In this document: positions 44,657 to 53,546 of the stretch, one piece after another
Layout of the letters: each line of letters starts with the position of its first letter
Position numbering within the stretch: position 1 is the first letter of the stretch
Assembly (NCBI GenBank): GCA_046590205.1
Contig: JBKJTT010000008.1
Coordinates: 1 to 59,544, forward strand
Source: DATDEW01 sp046590205
GTDB taxonomy: Bacteria; Bacteroidota; Ignavibacteria; Palsa-1295
Reading direction: 5' to 3'
Length of the DNA: 59,544 nt
Made by a program: the position numbers and the translations under genes
Notes under the pieces: generated by a model
Databases searched by the model: none
Seen by the model: the letters and a program-made list of their open reading frames with translations, nothing else
Told to the model about the DNA's origin: nothing

Positions 44657-45808
44657 ATGGCTTCTAACGAACAGATATTGCCGGATTATATAGTCGCCTC
44701 GAGCGATGAGATGCGCGAACTCACGGGCGTCGTGCGGACTGTCGCGCCGACGATGATAACCGTCCTCTTGACGGGCGAGAGTGGTACGGGCAAGGAAGTC
44801 TTCGCTCGGCTCATCCATGACCTCAGCCCTCGCAAGAGCGGTCCGTTCATTACGGTCAATTGCGGAGCCATACCTGAAGGTCTTATCGAGAGCGAGCTAT
44901 TCGGGCACGAAAAGGGTTCGTTTACCGGCGCAAGTGCCGAGCGCAAAGGATTTTTTGAATCTGCCAATGACGGCTCTATCTTCCTTGATGAGATAGGCGA
45001 GATGCCGCTATCGGCGCAAGTAAAACTTCTGCGCGTTCTTGAAACAGGGAAGTTCACGAGAGTCGGTTCAGCAAAAGAACGCTCGACAAATGCACGCATC
45101 ATCGCCGCGACAAATCGCGATCTTGAGATAGAAGTGCGAGCTGGAAGATTCCGCGCTGATCTCTACTATAGACTACGTGCGGTAATGCTTCGGCTCCCTC
45201 CACTACGAAATCGCCGCGATGATATTCCGTTCTTAGTTGATTCGATCCTGCGTGACATTGTCTCGCGTCATAGTCTGCCGCATATTCCTCATATTGAAGG
45301 AGAAGCGATAGAGTTTCTTGTCGGGCATGAGTGGCGTGGCAATATCCGTGAACTGCGTAATGTACTTGAACAACTTTCGATAACATCATATAGCCCCACT
45401 CGTGGCGCATTGAGCGGCGAGATAACAAAAGACGATGTGCTCAAGGCACTCACCGAGAATCAAGTGTATTTTGATGATGGTCATTCGTATTTATCACCGG
45501 TTCATGTTCGTCAATCTGAACAGAATGAACGCCCCGAACTTGCCCTCATTTACAAAGCACTCATCGAACTTCGTGGTGATATTGCAGAGATACGCGAGCA
45601 TTTGATGAGAGTGAATCCGTCAGCTATGCAACTTGCATTACCAGCATCAACGGAGAATGGCGTTATCAAGAAGCTTGAAGATGTAGAGCGAGATACAATA
45701 CTTACCACCATTGAGCAGTGTAAAGGCAATCGTAAACTTGCCGCAGAACTGCTCGGAATAAGCGACCGCACGCTTTATAGGAAGTTACAAGAGTATGAAG
45801 AAAACTAA
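44657..45808 (+). CDS. Sigma-54-dependent transcriptional activator without receiver domain
   Basis: 383 residues. The AAA+ domain begins almost at once: Walker A GESGTGKE (40-47), the sigma-54 contact loop as GSFTGA (87-92; GAFTGA is most common), Walker B-type IFLDEIGEMPL, and FRADLYYRL. The C-terminal Fis-type helix-turn-helix contains LAAELLGISDRTLYRKLQEY. There is no N-terminal response-regulator, GAF or PAS domain, so activity is either constitutive or controlled by protein contact. Between AAA+ and HTH lies a linker of ~70 residues. It overlaps the lptE-like start by 14 bp, an unexpected pairing of a regulator with an LPS-assembly gene. Confidence 0.92.
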   Translation: MASNEQILPDYIVASSDEMRELTGVVRTVAPTMITVLLTGESGTGKEVFARLIHDLSPRKSGPFITVNCGAIPEGLIESELFGHEKGSFTGASAERKGFFESANDGSIFLDEIGEMPLSAQVKLLRVLETGKFTRVGSAKERSTNARIIAATNRDLEIEVRAGRFRADLYYRLRAVMLRLPPLRNRRDDIPFLVDSILRDIVSRHSLPHIPHIEGEAIEFLVGHEWRGNIRELRNVLEQLSITSYSPTRGALSGEITKDDVLKALTENQVYFDDGHSYLSPVHVRQSEQNERPELALIYKALIELRGDIAEIREHLMRVNPSAMQLALPASTENGVIKKLEDVERDTILTTIEQCKGNRKLAAELLGISDRTLYRKLQEYEEN

Positions 45809-46316
45809 CATGAGATATTTTTTGCGTTCGTTGCTCTTGCTTTGCGTTCTTTGCGTGAACCTCTTTATAGGTTGTTACTCATTCTCCGGTGCAAGTATCC
45901 CCGCTCACTTGAAGACGATTGGTATCCCACTTTCAACGGACAACTCCGGCTTCGGACGCTCGGAGATACGCCAACTCCTGACCGATCAGCTCCAGCAGAA
46001 ATTCACACGCGAGGGCTCATTGCAGGTGCGTGATAGAGCAGTATCTGATGCAGTTCTCGAAGTAACGATAACGAGAGTAACAGATGACCCAATATCAGTC
46101 AAGGCAGGTGACGAACTGACAAATAAGCGTGTGACCATCGTTGTAGATGCGATGTATCAAGATAAGAAGATGCAGAAAGTTGTCTGGCAGAGAAGCTTTT
46201 CACAATATGCTGACTATCCTGTTTCACAGAGCTTAGAAGGATTTAATGCCGCGACAAAAAGTGCACTCGACAAACTAACCGAAGACCTATTGCTTGGGGT
46301 AATTTCTAATTGGTAA
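45795..46316 (+). CDS. LptE-like outer-membrane lipoprotein
   Basis: 173 residues, start within the activator gene (ATG 45795; ATG 45810 possible). MRYFLRSLLLLCVLCVNLF ends in FIGC, a lipobox. YSFSGASIPAHLKTIGIPL is the pattern of Bacteroidota LptE, which plugs LptD for lipopolysaccharide insertion into the outer membrane. Later RQLLTDQLQQKFT and RVTIVVDAMYQD also fit. Overlap of 14 bp with the sigma-54 activator implies translational coupling. Ends 6 bp from the convergent LysE gene. Confidence 0.85.
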   Translation: MKKTNMRYFLRSLLLLCVLCVNLFIGCYSFSGASIPAHLKTIGIPLSTDNSGFGRSEIRQLLTDQLQQKFTREGSLQVRDRAVSDAVLEVTITRVTDDPISVKAGDELTNKRVTIVVDAMYQDKKMQKVVWQRSFSQYADYPVSQSLEGFNAATKSALDKLTEDLLLGVISNW

Positions 46317-46322
46317 CTCTCC

Positions 46323-47006
46323 TCAAAAATGTATCTTGCTCCAATCGGTGTTGAAGATTATCTGGTAGCCGAAATAGACACCGAAGCCTAGCATTGCAAA
46401 ACCAGCTACGCGGTCAATGATCGTAAGTGTTTTCGCTTTTAGTGTGGTCTTGCGTTTATTAAAGTAGCGTGTAAGAGTATAGAACCAACCTGCTGTTCCA
46501 ATTCCCGCTCCAACAGCGAATATCATCGAGGCAGCAAATCCTTCTTCAAGCCAACCTTGTCCGCGCAAGAATGCGGAAATAAAAAGCCATTCGGGAAGCG
46601 ATGAGATATTTGACGCATAGAGCACAACTCCGAGAGCGAACGATGCTAAGACACTACCAACTTTTAAGTGAAGTTTATCTACCCGTTCTTCAGCATGTTT
46701 GCTTGCTTCCTCTGGGGATGAAGTAGCTTGTTTGACTCGAAGCGAGCGAATCCCAAGAAAAACAAGCAAAGCAAATCCAACTACTTGAAAGCACAGATTA
46801 ATAATCGGGGAGTTAAGTAAGTAGTTGTTTATTTGCGTCGCTCCGCCGCAATAAATGAGATCCATAAGAGCAGCACCCGTACCGACTGCAAAGCCATGCT
46901 TCGCGCCGTACTTTATTGTTCGGGTTATTGCTGTTGCATTGACTGGACCTATCGGCATGGAGATACCCCAGCCGGCTAAAAAACCAAGAAGAAGTGCTGC
47001 TATCAT
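46323..47006 (-). CDS. LysE/RhtB-type amino acid exporter
   Basis: 227 residues, about six membrane segments. The N-terminus GWGISMPIGPVNATAITRTIKYG fits the LysE family. These proteins export amino acids such as lysine, homoserine or cysteine, but the substrate cannot be read. It starts directly after the DinB-like gene (0 bp), which follows acs by 2 bp, so all three belong to one unit. Confidence 0.85.
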   Translation of the reverse strand: MIAALLLGFLAGWGISMPIGPVNATAITRTIKYGAKHGFAVGTGAALMDLIYCGGATQINNYLLNSPIINLCFQVVGFALLVFLGIRSLRVKQATSSPEEASKHAEERVDKLHLKVGSVLASFALGVVLYASNISSLPEWLFISAFLRGQGWLEEGFAASMIFAVGAGIGTAGWFYTLTRYFNKRKTTLKAKTLTIIDRVAGFAMLGFGVYFGYQIIFNTDWSKIHF

Positions 47007-47468
47007 TTATGATGTTACAAGTGTAAGTGTTCTCTCAAGCTGTGCTATATGCTGCTTGTCGTGACCAAGTATTATTTCAACGATACGATGCGTATTCATC
47101 TCACCGTACTTAGGATGTATCCCAACAATGCGTCGCTCACTTTCGCTCATTTCATCAATGAGGTCAACTGTTTCTTCTCTTGCCTCGAACCAGTCTTCAA
47201 GACCTTTCTGGAAGGGCTTGCTATTATAGTCGTTCGCCTTTGCTTGCGCGTCGGGGTCGATTGGCTCGAAGTTGCGCTCAGTTGAAGTAATAAGCATCTT
47301 TATTCTTCGTTGCCATAGATTTTCTACATCAAGCAAGTGGTAGATGATCTCTGTTGCGCTGAATGCTTTTTCGTTGGGCTTTACCGAGCGAAGTGATTCA
47401 GGATATGTTTTCGCGAAGTCAATGACATCGTGAAATGATTGTTCAAGTTTTGCTAATTCTTCTGTCAT
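47007..47468 (-). CDS. DinB-like four-helix metalloprotein
   Basis: 153 residues, all helical. Metal-ligand candidates are His in IIYHLLDVENLWQRRI and the C-terminal HDKQHIAQLERT, the usual DinB_2/YfiT arrangement. Some members are bacillithiol-dependent transferases or peptidoglycan-linked enzymes; function here unknown. Located between acs and the LysE-type gene. Confidence 0.8.
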   Translation of the reverse strand: MTEELAKLEQSFHDVIDFAKTYPESLRSVKPNEKAFSATEIIYHLLDVENLWQRRIKMLITSTERNFEPIDPDAQAKANDYNSKPFQKGLEDWFEAREETVDLIDEMSESERRIVGIHPKYGEMNTHRIVEIILGHDKQHIAQLERTLTLVTS

Positions 47469-47470
47469 GA

Positions 47471-49438
47471 TTATTCCTCGTCTTCTTGTTGACGCAATTT
47501 TTCTAATACACCAAAATCTTCGAGCGTTGTTGTGTCGCCTTTCACGTTGCCTGTCGAAGCAAGCTCGCGTAAAAGTCTCCTCATTATTTTTCCGCTACGG
47601 GTTTTCGGGAGCGTATCGGTGAAATGAATATCCTCCGGTTTTGCAAAACTACCGATCTCTTTTGCGACATGTTCTTTGAGATGTGCTTTGACTTCTTCAT
47701 TTCCTTGTTCGCCGCTCTTGAGTGTAACAAATGCAACGAGTGCAGATCCTTTAATCTCATCAGGGCGACCGACTACTGCCGCTTCTGCTACCGATGGATA
47801 TGATACGAGTGCACTCTCGACTTCCATCGTGCCGATGCGATGTCCGCTGACATTTATCACATCGTCAACTCTGCCCATTATCCAGAAGTATCCATCTTTA
47901 TCTTGACGTGCGCCATCGCCTGTAAAGTAGTATCCGGGGAATTCAGTGAAGTACTGTGTTTGGAAACGCCCCGGGTCTTTATAAATGCCACGCAGCATCC
48001 AGGGCCACGGTTTACGCATGATGAGGAAACCGCCTTCGTTCGGTTTCACTTTAACACCTTCTTTATTGACAACTTCCGGTTGAATCCCGAAGAACGGTCT
48101 TGTCGCAGAGCCGGGTTTTGTAGCGATTGCACCGGGCACAGGGGCTATCATAATAGCTCCCGTCTCTGTCTGCCACCACGTATCAACGATAGGGCATTTG
48201 CCACCGCCGACTACGTTATGATACCACATCCATGCTTCGGGATTTATCGGCTCACCGACAGTGCCGAGCAAACGAAGCGATGATAGGTCGTGGCGTTTAA
48301 CGAATTCATCTCCGGCGCGGATGAATGCTCTGATAGCTGTCGGAGCAGTATAGAAGATAGAAATTTTACGACGCTCGATGATGTCCCAAAATCTGCCAAA
48401 GTCGGGGAAGTTTGGTGCGCCTTCATACATCATGATTGTTGCGCCGTTGAGGAGTGGTCCGTAAACAACATAGCTATGTCCTGTAACCCAGCCAACATCA
48501 GCAGTGCACCAAAACACATCTTCCTCTTTCATATCGAAGATGTATTTTGTAGTCAGCTGTGCACCGAGCAAGTAGCCGCCTGTCGTATGTACTATGCCTT
48601 TTGGTTTGCCTGTCGTGCCTGAAGTATAGAGGATAAATAGTGGGTGCTCACTGTCGAGTTTTACAGCTTCATGGTTAGCACTCGCCTCAGCCATCAGGTC
48701 TTGCCACCAATGATCGCGCCCAATCCACATATCAACCTCAACACCTGTCCGTCGAAGTACGACAACATGCTCAATGGTCGGACATCCACTTTGGCTTAGT
48801 GCATTATCAACATTCTTCTTTAGCTCAACTACTTGTCCTCTGCGGAATGAGCCGTCGGCAGTGATGATTGCCTTTGCTTCAGCATCATTGACTCTGTCGC
48901 GGATTGCTTCCGATGAGAATCCACCAAAGATTACTGAATGTGTTGCACCGATACGAGCACATGCAAGTACGGCAACAACTATTTCTGGGGTCATCCCCAT
49001 ATAGATAATAACTCGGTCACCTTTTGTTATGCCAAGTTTAGCGAGCATGTTCGCTGCTTTGCATACTTCGCGGTGAAGCTGCTGGTAGGTCAGTGTCCGC
49101 TCGTCACCGAACTCACCTTCAAAGATGATTGCTGCTTTGTTGCGTCGTGCGGAGGTGAGGTGACGGTCGAGGCAGTTGTAGCTTGCATTTATCTGTCCGC
49201 CGACGAACCACTTTGCGAACGGCGCTTTCCACTCCGATACTTTTCGCCATTTTTTGAACCAATGAAGCTCTCCTGCCTGCTTTGCGAAGAATTTATCGGG
49301 GCTTTTGATGCTCTCTGCGTAGAGTTTCTCGTATGCATCAAGCGAGGGGATATGCGCTTTTGAAGCAAAACCTTTCGCCGGTTTGAAGGTTCTTTTTTCG
49401 GTCAGTTGTGATTCTATGTCTATTTGTTTAGCTGCCAT
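47471..49438 (-). CDS. acs: Acetyl-CoA synthetase
   Basis: 655 residues, typical length. Converts acetate, ATP and CoA to acetyl-CoA. Motifs: ASYNCLDRHL, YMGMTPEIVVAVLACARIGA, LFILYTSGTTGKPKGIVHTTGG (adenylation loop), CTADVGWVTGHSYVVYGP, TWWQTETGAIM, GYYFTGDGARQDKDGY, and the C-terminal PKTRSGKIMRRLLRE, whose Lys is the usual regulatory acetylation site. All are intact. The 178-bp upstream gap also holds the divergent beta-barrel promoter element. Confidence 0.96.
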   Translation of the reverse strand: MAAKQIDIESQLTEKRTFKPAKGFASKAHIPSLDAYEKLYAESIKSPDKFFAKQAGELHWFKKWRKVSEWKAPFAKWFVGGQINASYNCLDRHLTSARRNKAAIIFEGEFGDERTLTYQQLHREVCKAANMLAKLGITKGDRVIIYMGMTPEIVVAVLACARIGATHSVIFGGFSSEAIRDRVNDAEAKAIITADGSFRRGQVVELKKNVDNALSQSGCPTIEHVVVLRRTGVEVDMWIGRDHWWQDLMAEASANHEAVKLDSEHPLFILYTSGTTGKPKGIVHTTGGYLLGAQLTTKYIFDMKEEDVFWCTADVGWVTGHSYVVYGPLLNGATIMMYEGAPNFPDFGRFWDIIERRKISIFYTAPTAIRAFIRAGDEFVKRHDLSSLRLLGTVGEPINPEAWMWYHNVVGGGKCPIVDTWWQTETGAIMIAPVPGAIATKPGSATRPFFGIQPEVVNKEGVKVKPNEGGFLIMRKPWPWMLRGIYKDPGRFQTQYFTEFPGYYFTGDGARQDKDGYFWIMGRVDDVINVSGHRIGTMEVESALVSYPSVAEAAVVGRPDEIKGSALVAFVTLKSGEQGNEEVKAHLKEHVAKEIGSFAKPEDIHFTDTLPKTRSGKIMRRLLRELASTGNVKGDTTTLEDFGVLEKLRQQEDEE

Positions 49439-49561
49439 GAAATGCGATTTGTCCTCGGGATTTAAGGATTATATGAGAAAATGACAGATACCGAACACGC
49501 TTACCGATGTAAAACTTCCGTTAATTAGCAAAGAAAAGCGCAGGGGGGGAGAAAAATTTCA

Positions 49562-49569
49562 TATATTTG
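49562..49569 (+). promoter_or_regulatory. Possible -7 element (TATATTTG) before the PorT-like beta-barrel gene
   Basis: TATATTTG matches TAnnTTTG and ends 53 nt before the ATG at 49623. It lies downstream of a GGGGGGG run (49541-49550). No TTG at the expected -33 distance. Confidence 0.4.
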
Positions 49570-49622
49570 TATTCGGGTGTTACACACATTTAACAATAAT
49601 TTTCTTTCTTTTCTAATTGTAT

Positions 49623-50300
49623 ATGAAAAAGCTCACATCACTCTTCTCTCTTGCGCTCGTCGCACTCATGCTCTGTATATCAAGCAAAGGTTTTACACAA
49701 GCTACTGATGCTACGCCATTCAAGACATTTTTTGGTGTTGGACCGTTCTTTACAGCAGGAGCGGCAGTTTTTACAGGTGAAGTTCCGGAAGGATCAAAGA
49801 CGGGTATGCTATTTGCATATACAGCAGGCGCATTAGCTACGTATGAACTTTCTAAAACATTTAGCGTAACCCTTGGTCTTGGGTATCAAAGCCGACCAAT
49901 CTATTTCCGTAACCAAGAAAGTGCAGACTACGGCGAAAGCACTGCAAACCTCACATATATCTCCATTCAGCCCGGTATAAAGTTTGGTGCGTTCATGGTT
50001 GGTATAGATATCAATATGCCGAATGCTGCTACATCATCTTATAAAGCAACAAATCCGCTTGATATATCAAGCGAAACGGATTTTGACAAGGAAGACCTTG
50101 GGACAGTTATTGATTTCCGCCTTGGTGGACTCATTCCAATAACTCAAAGCACCGCGAGCGAATTAAACTTCTTCGTTCAAGCAGCATACGGACTTACCAG
50201 TGCAATTAAGAATGATAAAAAAATAGATGGTACAGAAATGACCTACCCTGTAGGTACACTTCAAGGCGGACTGTGCTATACGTTTTTCCTCGGAAGATAA
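49623..50300 (+). CDS. Predicted outer-membrane beta-barrel protein
   Basis: Start at ATG 49623 (MKKLTSLFSLALVALML...), about 225 residues, with signal peptide to SKGFTQ; a TTG at 49617 adds two residues. Mature part: YELSKTFSVTLGLGYQSRPIYFRN, SIQPGIKFGAFMVGIDINM, VIDFRLGGLIPI, VQAAYGLTSAIKN, LQGGLCYTFFLGR, the strand pattern and aromatic C-terminus of small outer-membrane barrels, similar in style to PorT-like proteins of Bacteroidota. Function unknown. Its own terminator follows at 50323. Confidence 0.7.
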   Translation: MKKLTSLFSLALVALMLCISSKGFTQATDATPFKTFFGVGPFFTAGAAVFTGEVPEGSKTGMLFAYTAGALATYELSKTFSVTLGLGYQSRPIYFRNQESADYGESTANLTYISIQPGIKFGAFMVGIDINMPNAATSSYKATNPLDISSETDFDKEDLGTVIDFRLGGLIPITQSTASELNFFVQAAYGLTSAIKNDKKIDGTEMTYPVGTLQGGLCYTFFLGR

Positions 50301-50322
50301 TTTGCCTTATTCCTCGGATGAG

Positions 50323-50349
50323 AAAGCGCGCCCATATAGGCGCGCTTTT
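50323..50349. terminator. Bidirectional terminator overlapping a stop codon
   Basis: AAAGCGCGCC-CATATA-GGCGCGCTTT is a perfect 10-bp stem (50323-50332 and 50339-50348) with A and T runs on the two sides (TTTTATTTT on plus). It ends 49 bp downstream of the beta-barrel stop. The minus-strand alpha/beta-hydrolase stop codon (50348-50350) falls on the edge of the hairpin, so it can terminate both convergent transcripts. Confidence 0.9.
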
Positions 50350-51103
50350 ATTTTGTGAGAAAATCTACAGTCATCTCCGCTACTCGCTCTGGGTAGAACT
50401 CGGTAACGATATGACCTGTATTTGGAAAGATTGAGAGCAAAGAGTTTGGTATGTTATGTTTCATGTCAATCGCAATATCGACAGGAAAGAACAGGTCGCG
50501 GTCGCCGTGGATAATGAGAGTCGGGCAAACGATGTCTTGCAATACCGTAGGATTAACATTAACATCGGCATCGGGCAAACGAAAATTATAAAATGTCTCT
50601 GCCAGATATCTTCCGTACTCTTTCCCGTATATCTCATTTGCATCTTCATAAAATTTGAGAATGCTTGGCTTTAATAGATCGGGACGTTTATAGAATGCTC
50701 GTGATGCCTCCGGCACTCGTATCGTAGCTGAATCAATAACCATCGCTCGGACTAATTCAGATTTCATTCGAGCAACTTTCAGGAGTGTCATTCCACCAGA
50801 ACTTGTGCCCAAGAAGTATGCACTATCAATACGAAGTTTCTCGCAGAACTCAATAATATCCTTCGCAGATTCTTCATGTGTCCAGATACCTGTCGGGTTA
50901 TCCGAACGCCCGTGAGCACGAAGGTCAACGAGGTAGCAGGTAAAATGTTTTGTGAGGATGGGTAATAGCGGCGTGTACCGTGAACGTCCGTTCGCTGAAA
51001 AATTATGGAGGCAGATGAGCGGCTCACCTTCCCCATACTTTTCATAGTAAAGATTTACGTTCGTAAGAGCTATCTGCTCGCCGAGCCAATTGGTATTACC
51101 CAT
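50348..51103 (-). CDS. Alpha/beta hydrolase
   Basis: 251 residues. LICLHNFSANGRS carries the oxyanion-type region, YLVDLRAHGRSDNP follows, FLGTSSGGMTL contains the nucleophile Ser in the GxSxG-type elbow, LIIHGDRDLFFP the acid, and FPNTGHIVTEF the His. Typical of the haloperoxidase/epoxide hydrolase/esterase branch; the substrate is not readable. The long palindromic repeat lies just upstream of its start (from 51121). Confidence 0.88.
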   Translation of the reverse strand: MGNTNWLGEQIALTNVNLYYEKYGEGEPLICLHNFSANGRSRYTPLLPILTKHFTCYLVDLRAHGRSDNPTGIWTHEESAKDIIEFCEKLRIDSAYFLGTSSGGMTLLKVARMKSELVRAMVIDSATIRVPEASRAFYKRPDLLKPSILKFYEDANEIYGKEYGRYLAETFYNFRLPDADVNVNPTVLQDIVCPTLIIHGDRDLFFPVDIAIDMKHNIPNSLLSIFPNTGHIVTEFYPERVAEMTVDFLTK

Positions 51104-51120
51104 GACATTTTCTTTGAAGT

Positions 51121-51224
51121 GTCATTGCGAGGAAGGAGCAAAGCGACTGACGAAGCAATCTATAATGTGTTGCTAAAACTCAACATTTTAGATTGCTTCG
51201 CTCCCTTCGGTCGCTCGCAATGAC
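51121..51224 (+). repeat. Long interrupted palindrome, copy 2
   Basis: Outer arms GTCATTGCGA (51121-51130) and TCGCAATGAC (51215-51224) are perfect inverted repeats, as are inner arms CGAAGCAATCT (51151-51161) and AGATTGCTTCG (51190-51200), around a 28-nt AT-rich centre. Same element as 30872-30966. It fills half of the 204-bp divergent gap between the hydrolase and the glucan phosphorylase gene. Confidence 0.88.
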
Positions 51225-51307
51225 ATTGTTGATAACAATATCCTATTAAAAATATGGCAGAAAAAAAGAATTGACAAGTTTGCCCCCGAGAGTGTTTACG
51301 AACCCCA

Positions 51308-53413
51308 ATGGCTGAACTTCAAGAGATACAACAACGATTACCACACCGCATTGCCGGACTTGCCGAACTTGCCACCGACCTTTGGTGGGCATCAAGTGCC
51401 GAGGCGCGTTCGCTTTTTAAGATGATCTCCCGCAGCCACTGGCATGATACCGAGCATAATCCTATCGAGCAGCTTCGCACTGTCTCACAGGCACGGTTTG
51501 CTCTCCTTGCAGAAAATCCTACATTTCTTGCCTACTATGACAGAGTCATGGATATCTATGAGCAAGAACATGCAACGACAGAGACCTTCACTCTTACAAA
51601 TCATAAAGAATTTTTAGGGAAAACAATAGCATATTTTTCTGCCGAATACGGGCTTCATGCGAGTTTGCCGATATACTCCGGTGGGCTTGGTATTCTTGCC
51701 GGCGATCATGTCAAGACTGCAGGTGATCTTGGTCTCCCGCTTGTTGCGATCGGTTTCCTCTATCCGTATGGGTACTTTGAGCAGCATATTGATAGTGATG
51801 GTTCGCAGATCACAGAATATCGCAACCTTGATTTTCCGAATTCACCTGTTCAACAGGTATTTCTCCCTGATGGCTCACCACTTATCATTTCGCTGCGACT
51901 TGATAACGAACCTCAAGACCTTCATCTGCAGATATGGCGAGTGAAGGTTGGTCGAACGACAATCTATCTGATGGATTCAGATCTTGAACTCAATGCACCT
52001 GATGATAGAGAAATAACAAAACGACTCTATGGCGGCGATAAGGTATATCGTTTACGTCAAGAGATAGCATTGGGGGTTGGAGGAGTCAAAACCCTTGCTG
52101 CACTTGGTATTAAGCCGGATGTATGGCATGCGAACGAAGGTCATGCGGCGTTCATATTCATCGAACGTTTGCGTCTTGAAATGCAAAAGGGCATTCCGCT
52201 TATTGATGCTGTTAGCATGATAAAGAAGACAAGCATCTTCACGACACATACGCCAGTACCAGCCGGACACGATGCATTCTCGTTTGATCTTATTACTGAA
52301 TACTTTGCAAAGACGATCGAAGAAATAGGGATTCCGAAAGAGGACTTTTTGCTTTTGGGTAAACATGAAGAAGTGTGGGGTGATGCATTCAATATGACAT
52401 CGCTTGCGATGAATATGACATCGTACCGCAACGCAGTCAGTAAAAAGCATGAAGAGGTAACGCGCACGATGTGGAAGGAGTACGATAATATCGGCTCTGT
52501 TACAAATGGTGTTCATGTCCCGACATGGCTTGCACCCGAGTGGAACGAGCTTTTCACTTCTTCATTGCACGGTGCATGGAAGAAGAACCTCACCGACGTA
52601 GAGTACTGGAAGCAGATACATCAGATACCCGATGATCTGTTCTGGAAGATTCGTCAAGAATTAAATCAAGACCTTCAAGGACTTATCCTTGCAACGCTTC
52701 GAGAGCAGTACGTAGGCGTAAATGATAGAGAGCTTATCGTACGTGGTGCACTTTTTGATTCACGTGCATTCACGATTGGTTTTGCGCGTCGCTTTGCAAC
52801 TTATAAACGTGCAACCCTGCTTTTTACCGACCCTGATCGGCTTGCCAGAATCCTTAACGGTGAGAACATGCCTGTGCAGTTGGTCTTCAGCGGCAAAGCA
52901 CATCCGGCTGATAAAGAAGGACAAGCACTCATTCGCACCATTTGGGACTATGCGAACGACCCGCTCTTTACAGGAAAAATATACTTCCTAGAAAATTATT
53001 CAATGCACTCTGCAAAGTATCTTGTGCAGGGTGTTGATCTTTGGCTGAATACACCACGTAAGCCGCTCGAAGCATCTGGCACAAGCGGGATGAAAGCTGC
53101 AATAAACGGTGTCCCGAATTTTTCTGTGCTTGACGGATGGTGGATAGAAGGGTACAACAAGAATAACGGCTGGGCGATAGACTCACCCGAAGATGCAACT
53201 CCCGCAGAACAAGATGCTGTAGATATAGAAGTAATATACCAAACACTTGAGAAAGAGATAGTACCTTTATACTATCACCGTGAGCTTACCGACATTCCGC
53301 ATGGCTGGATAAAGGTTGCTAAGGAGTCAATGGCGTCGGTCATCCCTAACTTCACCAGCGAACGAATGCTCATTGAGTATATCCAGAAGTTTTATACCAA
53401 AGCACTCGTATAG
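51308..53413 (+). CDS. glgP: Alpha-glucan (glycogen/maltodextrin) phosphorylase, GT35
   Basis: 701 residues. N-terminal DUF3417-type region (LAELATDLWWASSAEARSLF, to ~110), then FSAEYGLHASLPIYSGGLGILAGDH, WHANEGHAAFIFIERL, HTPVPAGHDAF, FARRFATYKRA, and the PLP-lysine segment KPLEASGTSGMKAAINGVPN followed by LDGWWIEGY. It releases glucose-1-phosphate from alpha-1,4-glucans. About 150 residues shorter than many members of this subfamily, with all core motifs kept. No other glycogen genes are adjacent. Confidence 0.93.
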   Translation: MAELQEIQQRLPHRIAGLAELATDLWWASSAEARSLFKMISRSHWHDTEHNPIEQLRTVSQARFALLAENPTFLAYYDRVMDIYEQEHATTETFTLTNHKEFLGKTIAYFSAEYGLHASLPIYSGGLGILAGDHVKTAGDLGLPLVAIGFLYPYGYFEQHIDSDGSQITEYRNLDFPNSPVQQVFLPDGSPLIISLRLDNEPQDLHLQIWRVKVGRTTIYLMDSDLELNAPDDREITKRLYGGDKVYRLRQEIALGVGGVKTLAALGIKPDVWHANEGHAAFIFIERLRLEMQKGIPLIDAVSMIKKTSIFTTHTPVPAGHDAFSFDLITEYFAKTIEEIGIPKEDFLLLGKHEEVWGDAFNMTSLAMNMTSYRNAVSKKHEEVTRTMWKEYDNIGSVTNGVHVPTWLAPEWNELFTSSLHGAWKKNLTDVEYWKQIHQIPDDLFWKIRQELNQDLQGLILATLREQYVGVNDRELIVRGALFDSRAFTIGFARRFATYKRATLLFTDPDRLARILNGENMPVQLVFSGKAHPADKEGQALIRTIWDYANDPLFTGKIYFLENYSMHSAKYLVQGVDLWLNTPRKPLEASGTSGMKAAINGVPNFSVLDGWWIEGYNKNNGWAIDSPEDATPAEQDAVDIEVIYQTLEKEIVPLYYHRELTDIPHGWIKVAKESMASVIPNFTSERMLIEYIQKFYTKALV

Positions 53414-53546
53414 TCTCTTTTGAGAAACGACAGCCCGAGCAATTCTGTTTTATAGGGTGCCTCAAATTGAGGTGTTGTGCTCCCCAATAGTAATAAGCAG
53501 ATTGCAGAGGTAACTCTGTGGTTTCTATCTCGTAGAATTATCTATT

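Noticed and set aside
30872..51224. Insertion sequence or composite transposon bounded by the two long palindromes
   Set aside because: They lie 20 kb apart with only housekeeping and envelope genes between, no transposase, and each is an independent full unit.
52052..52516. 154-codon minus-strand open frame inside the glucan phosphorylase gene
   Set aside because: Low-complexity antisense frame opposite conserved GT35 motifs.
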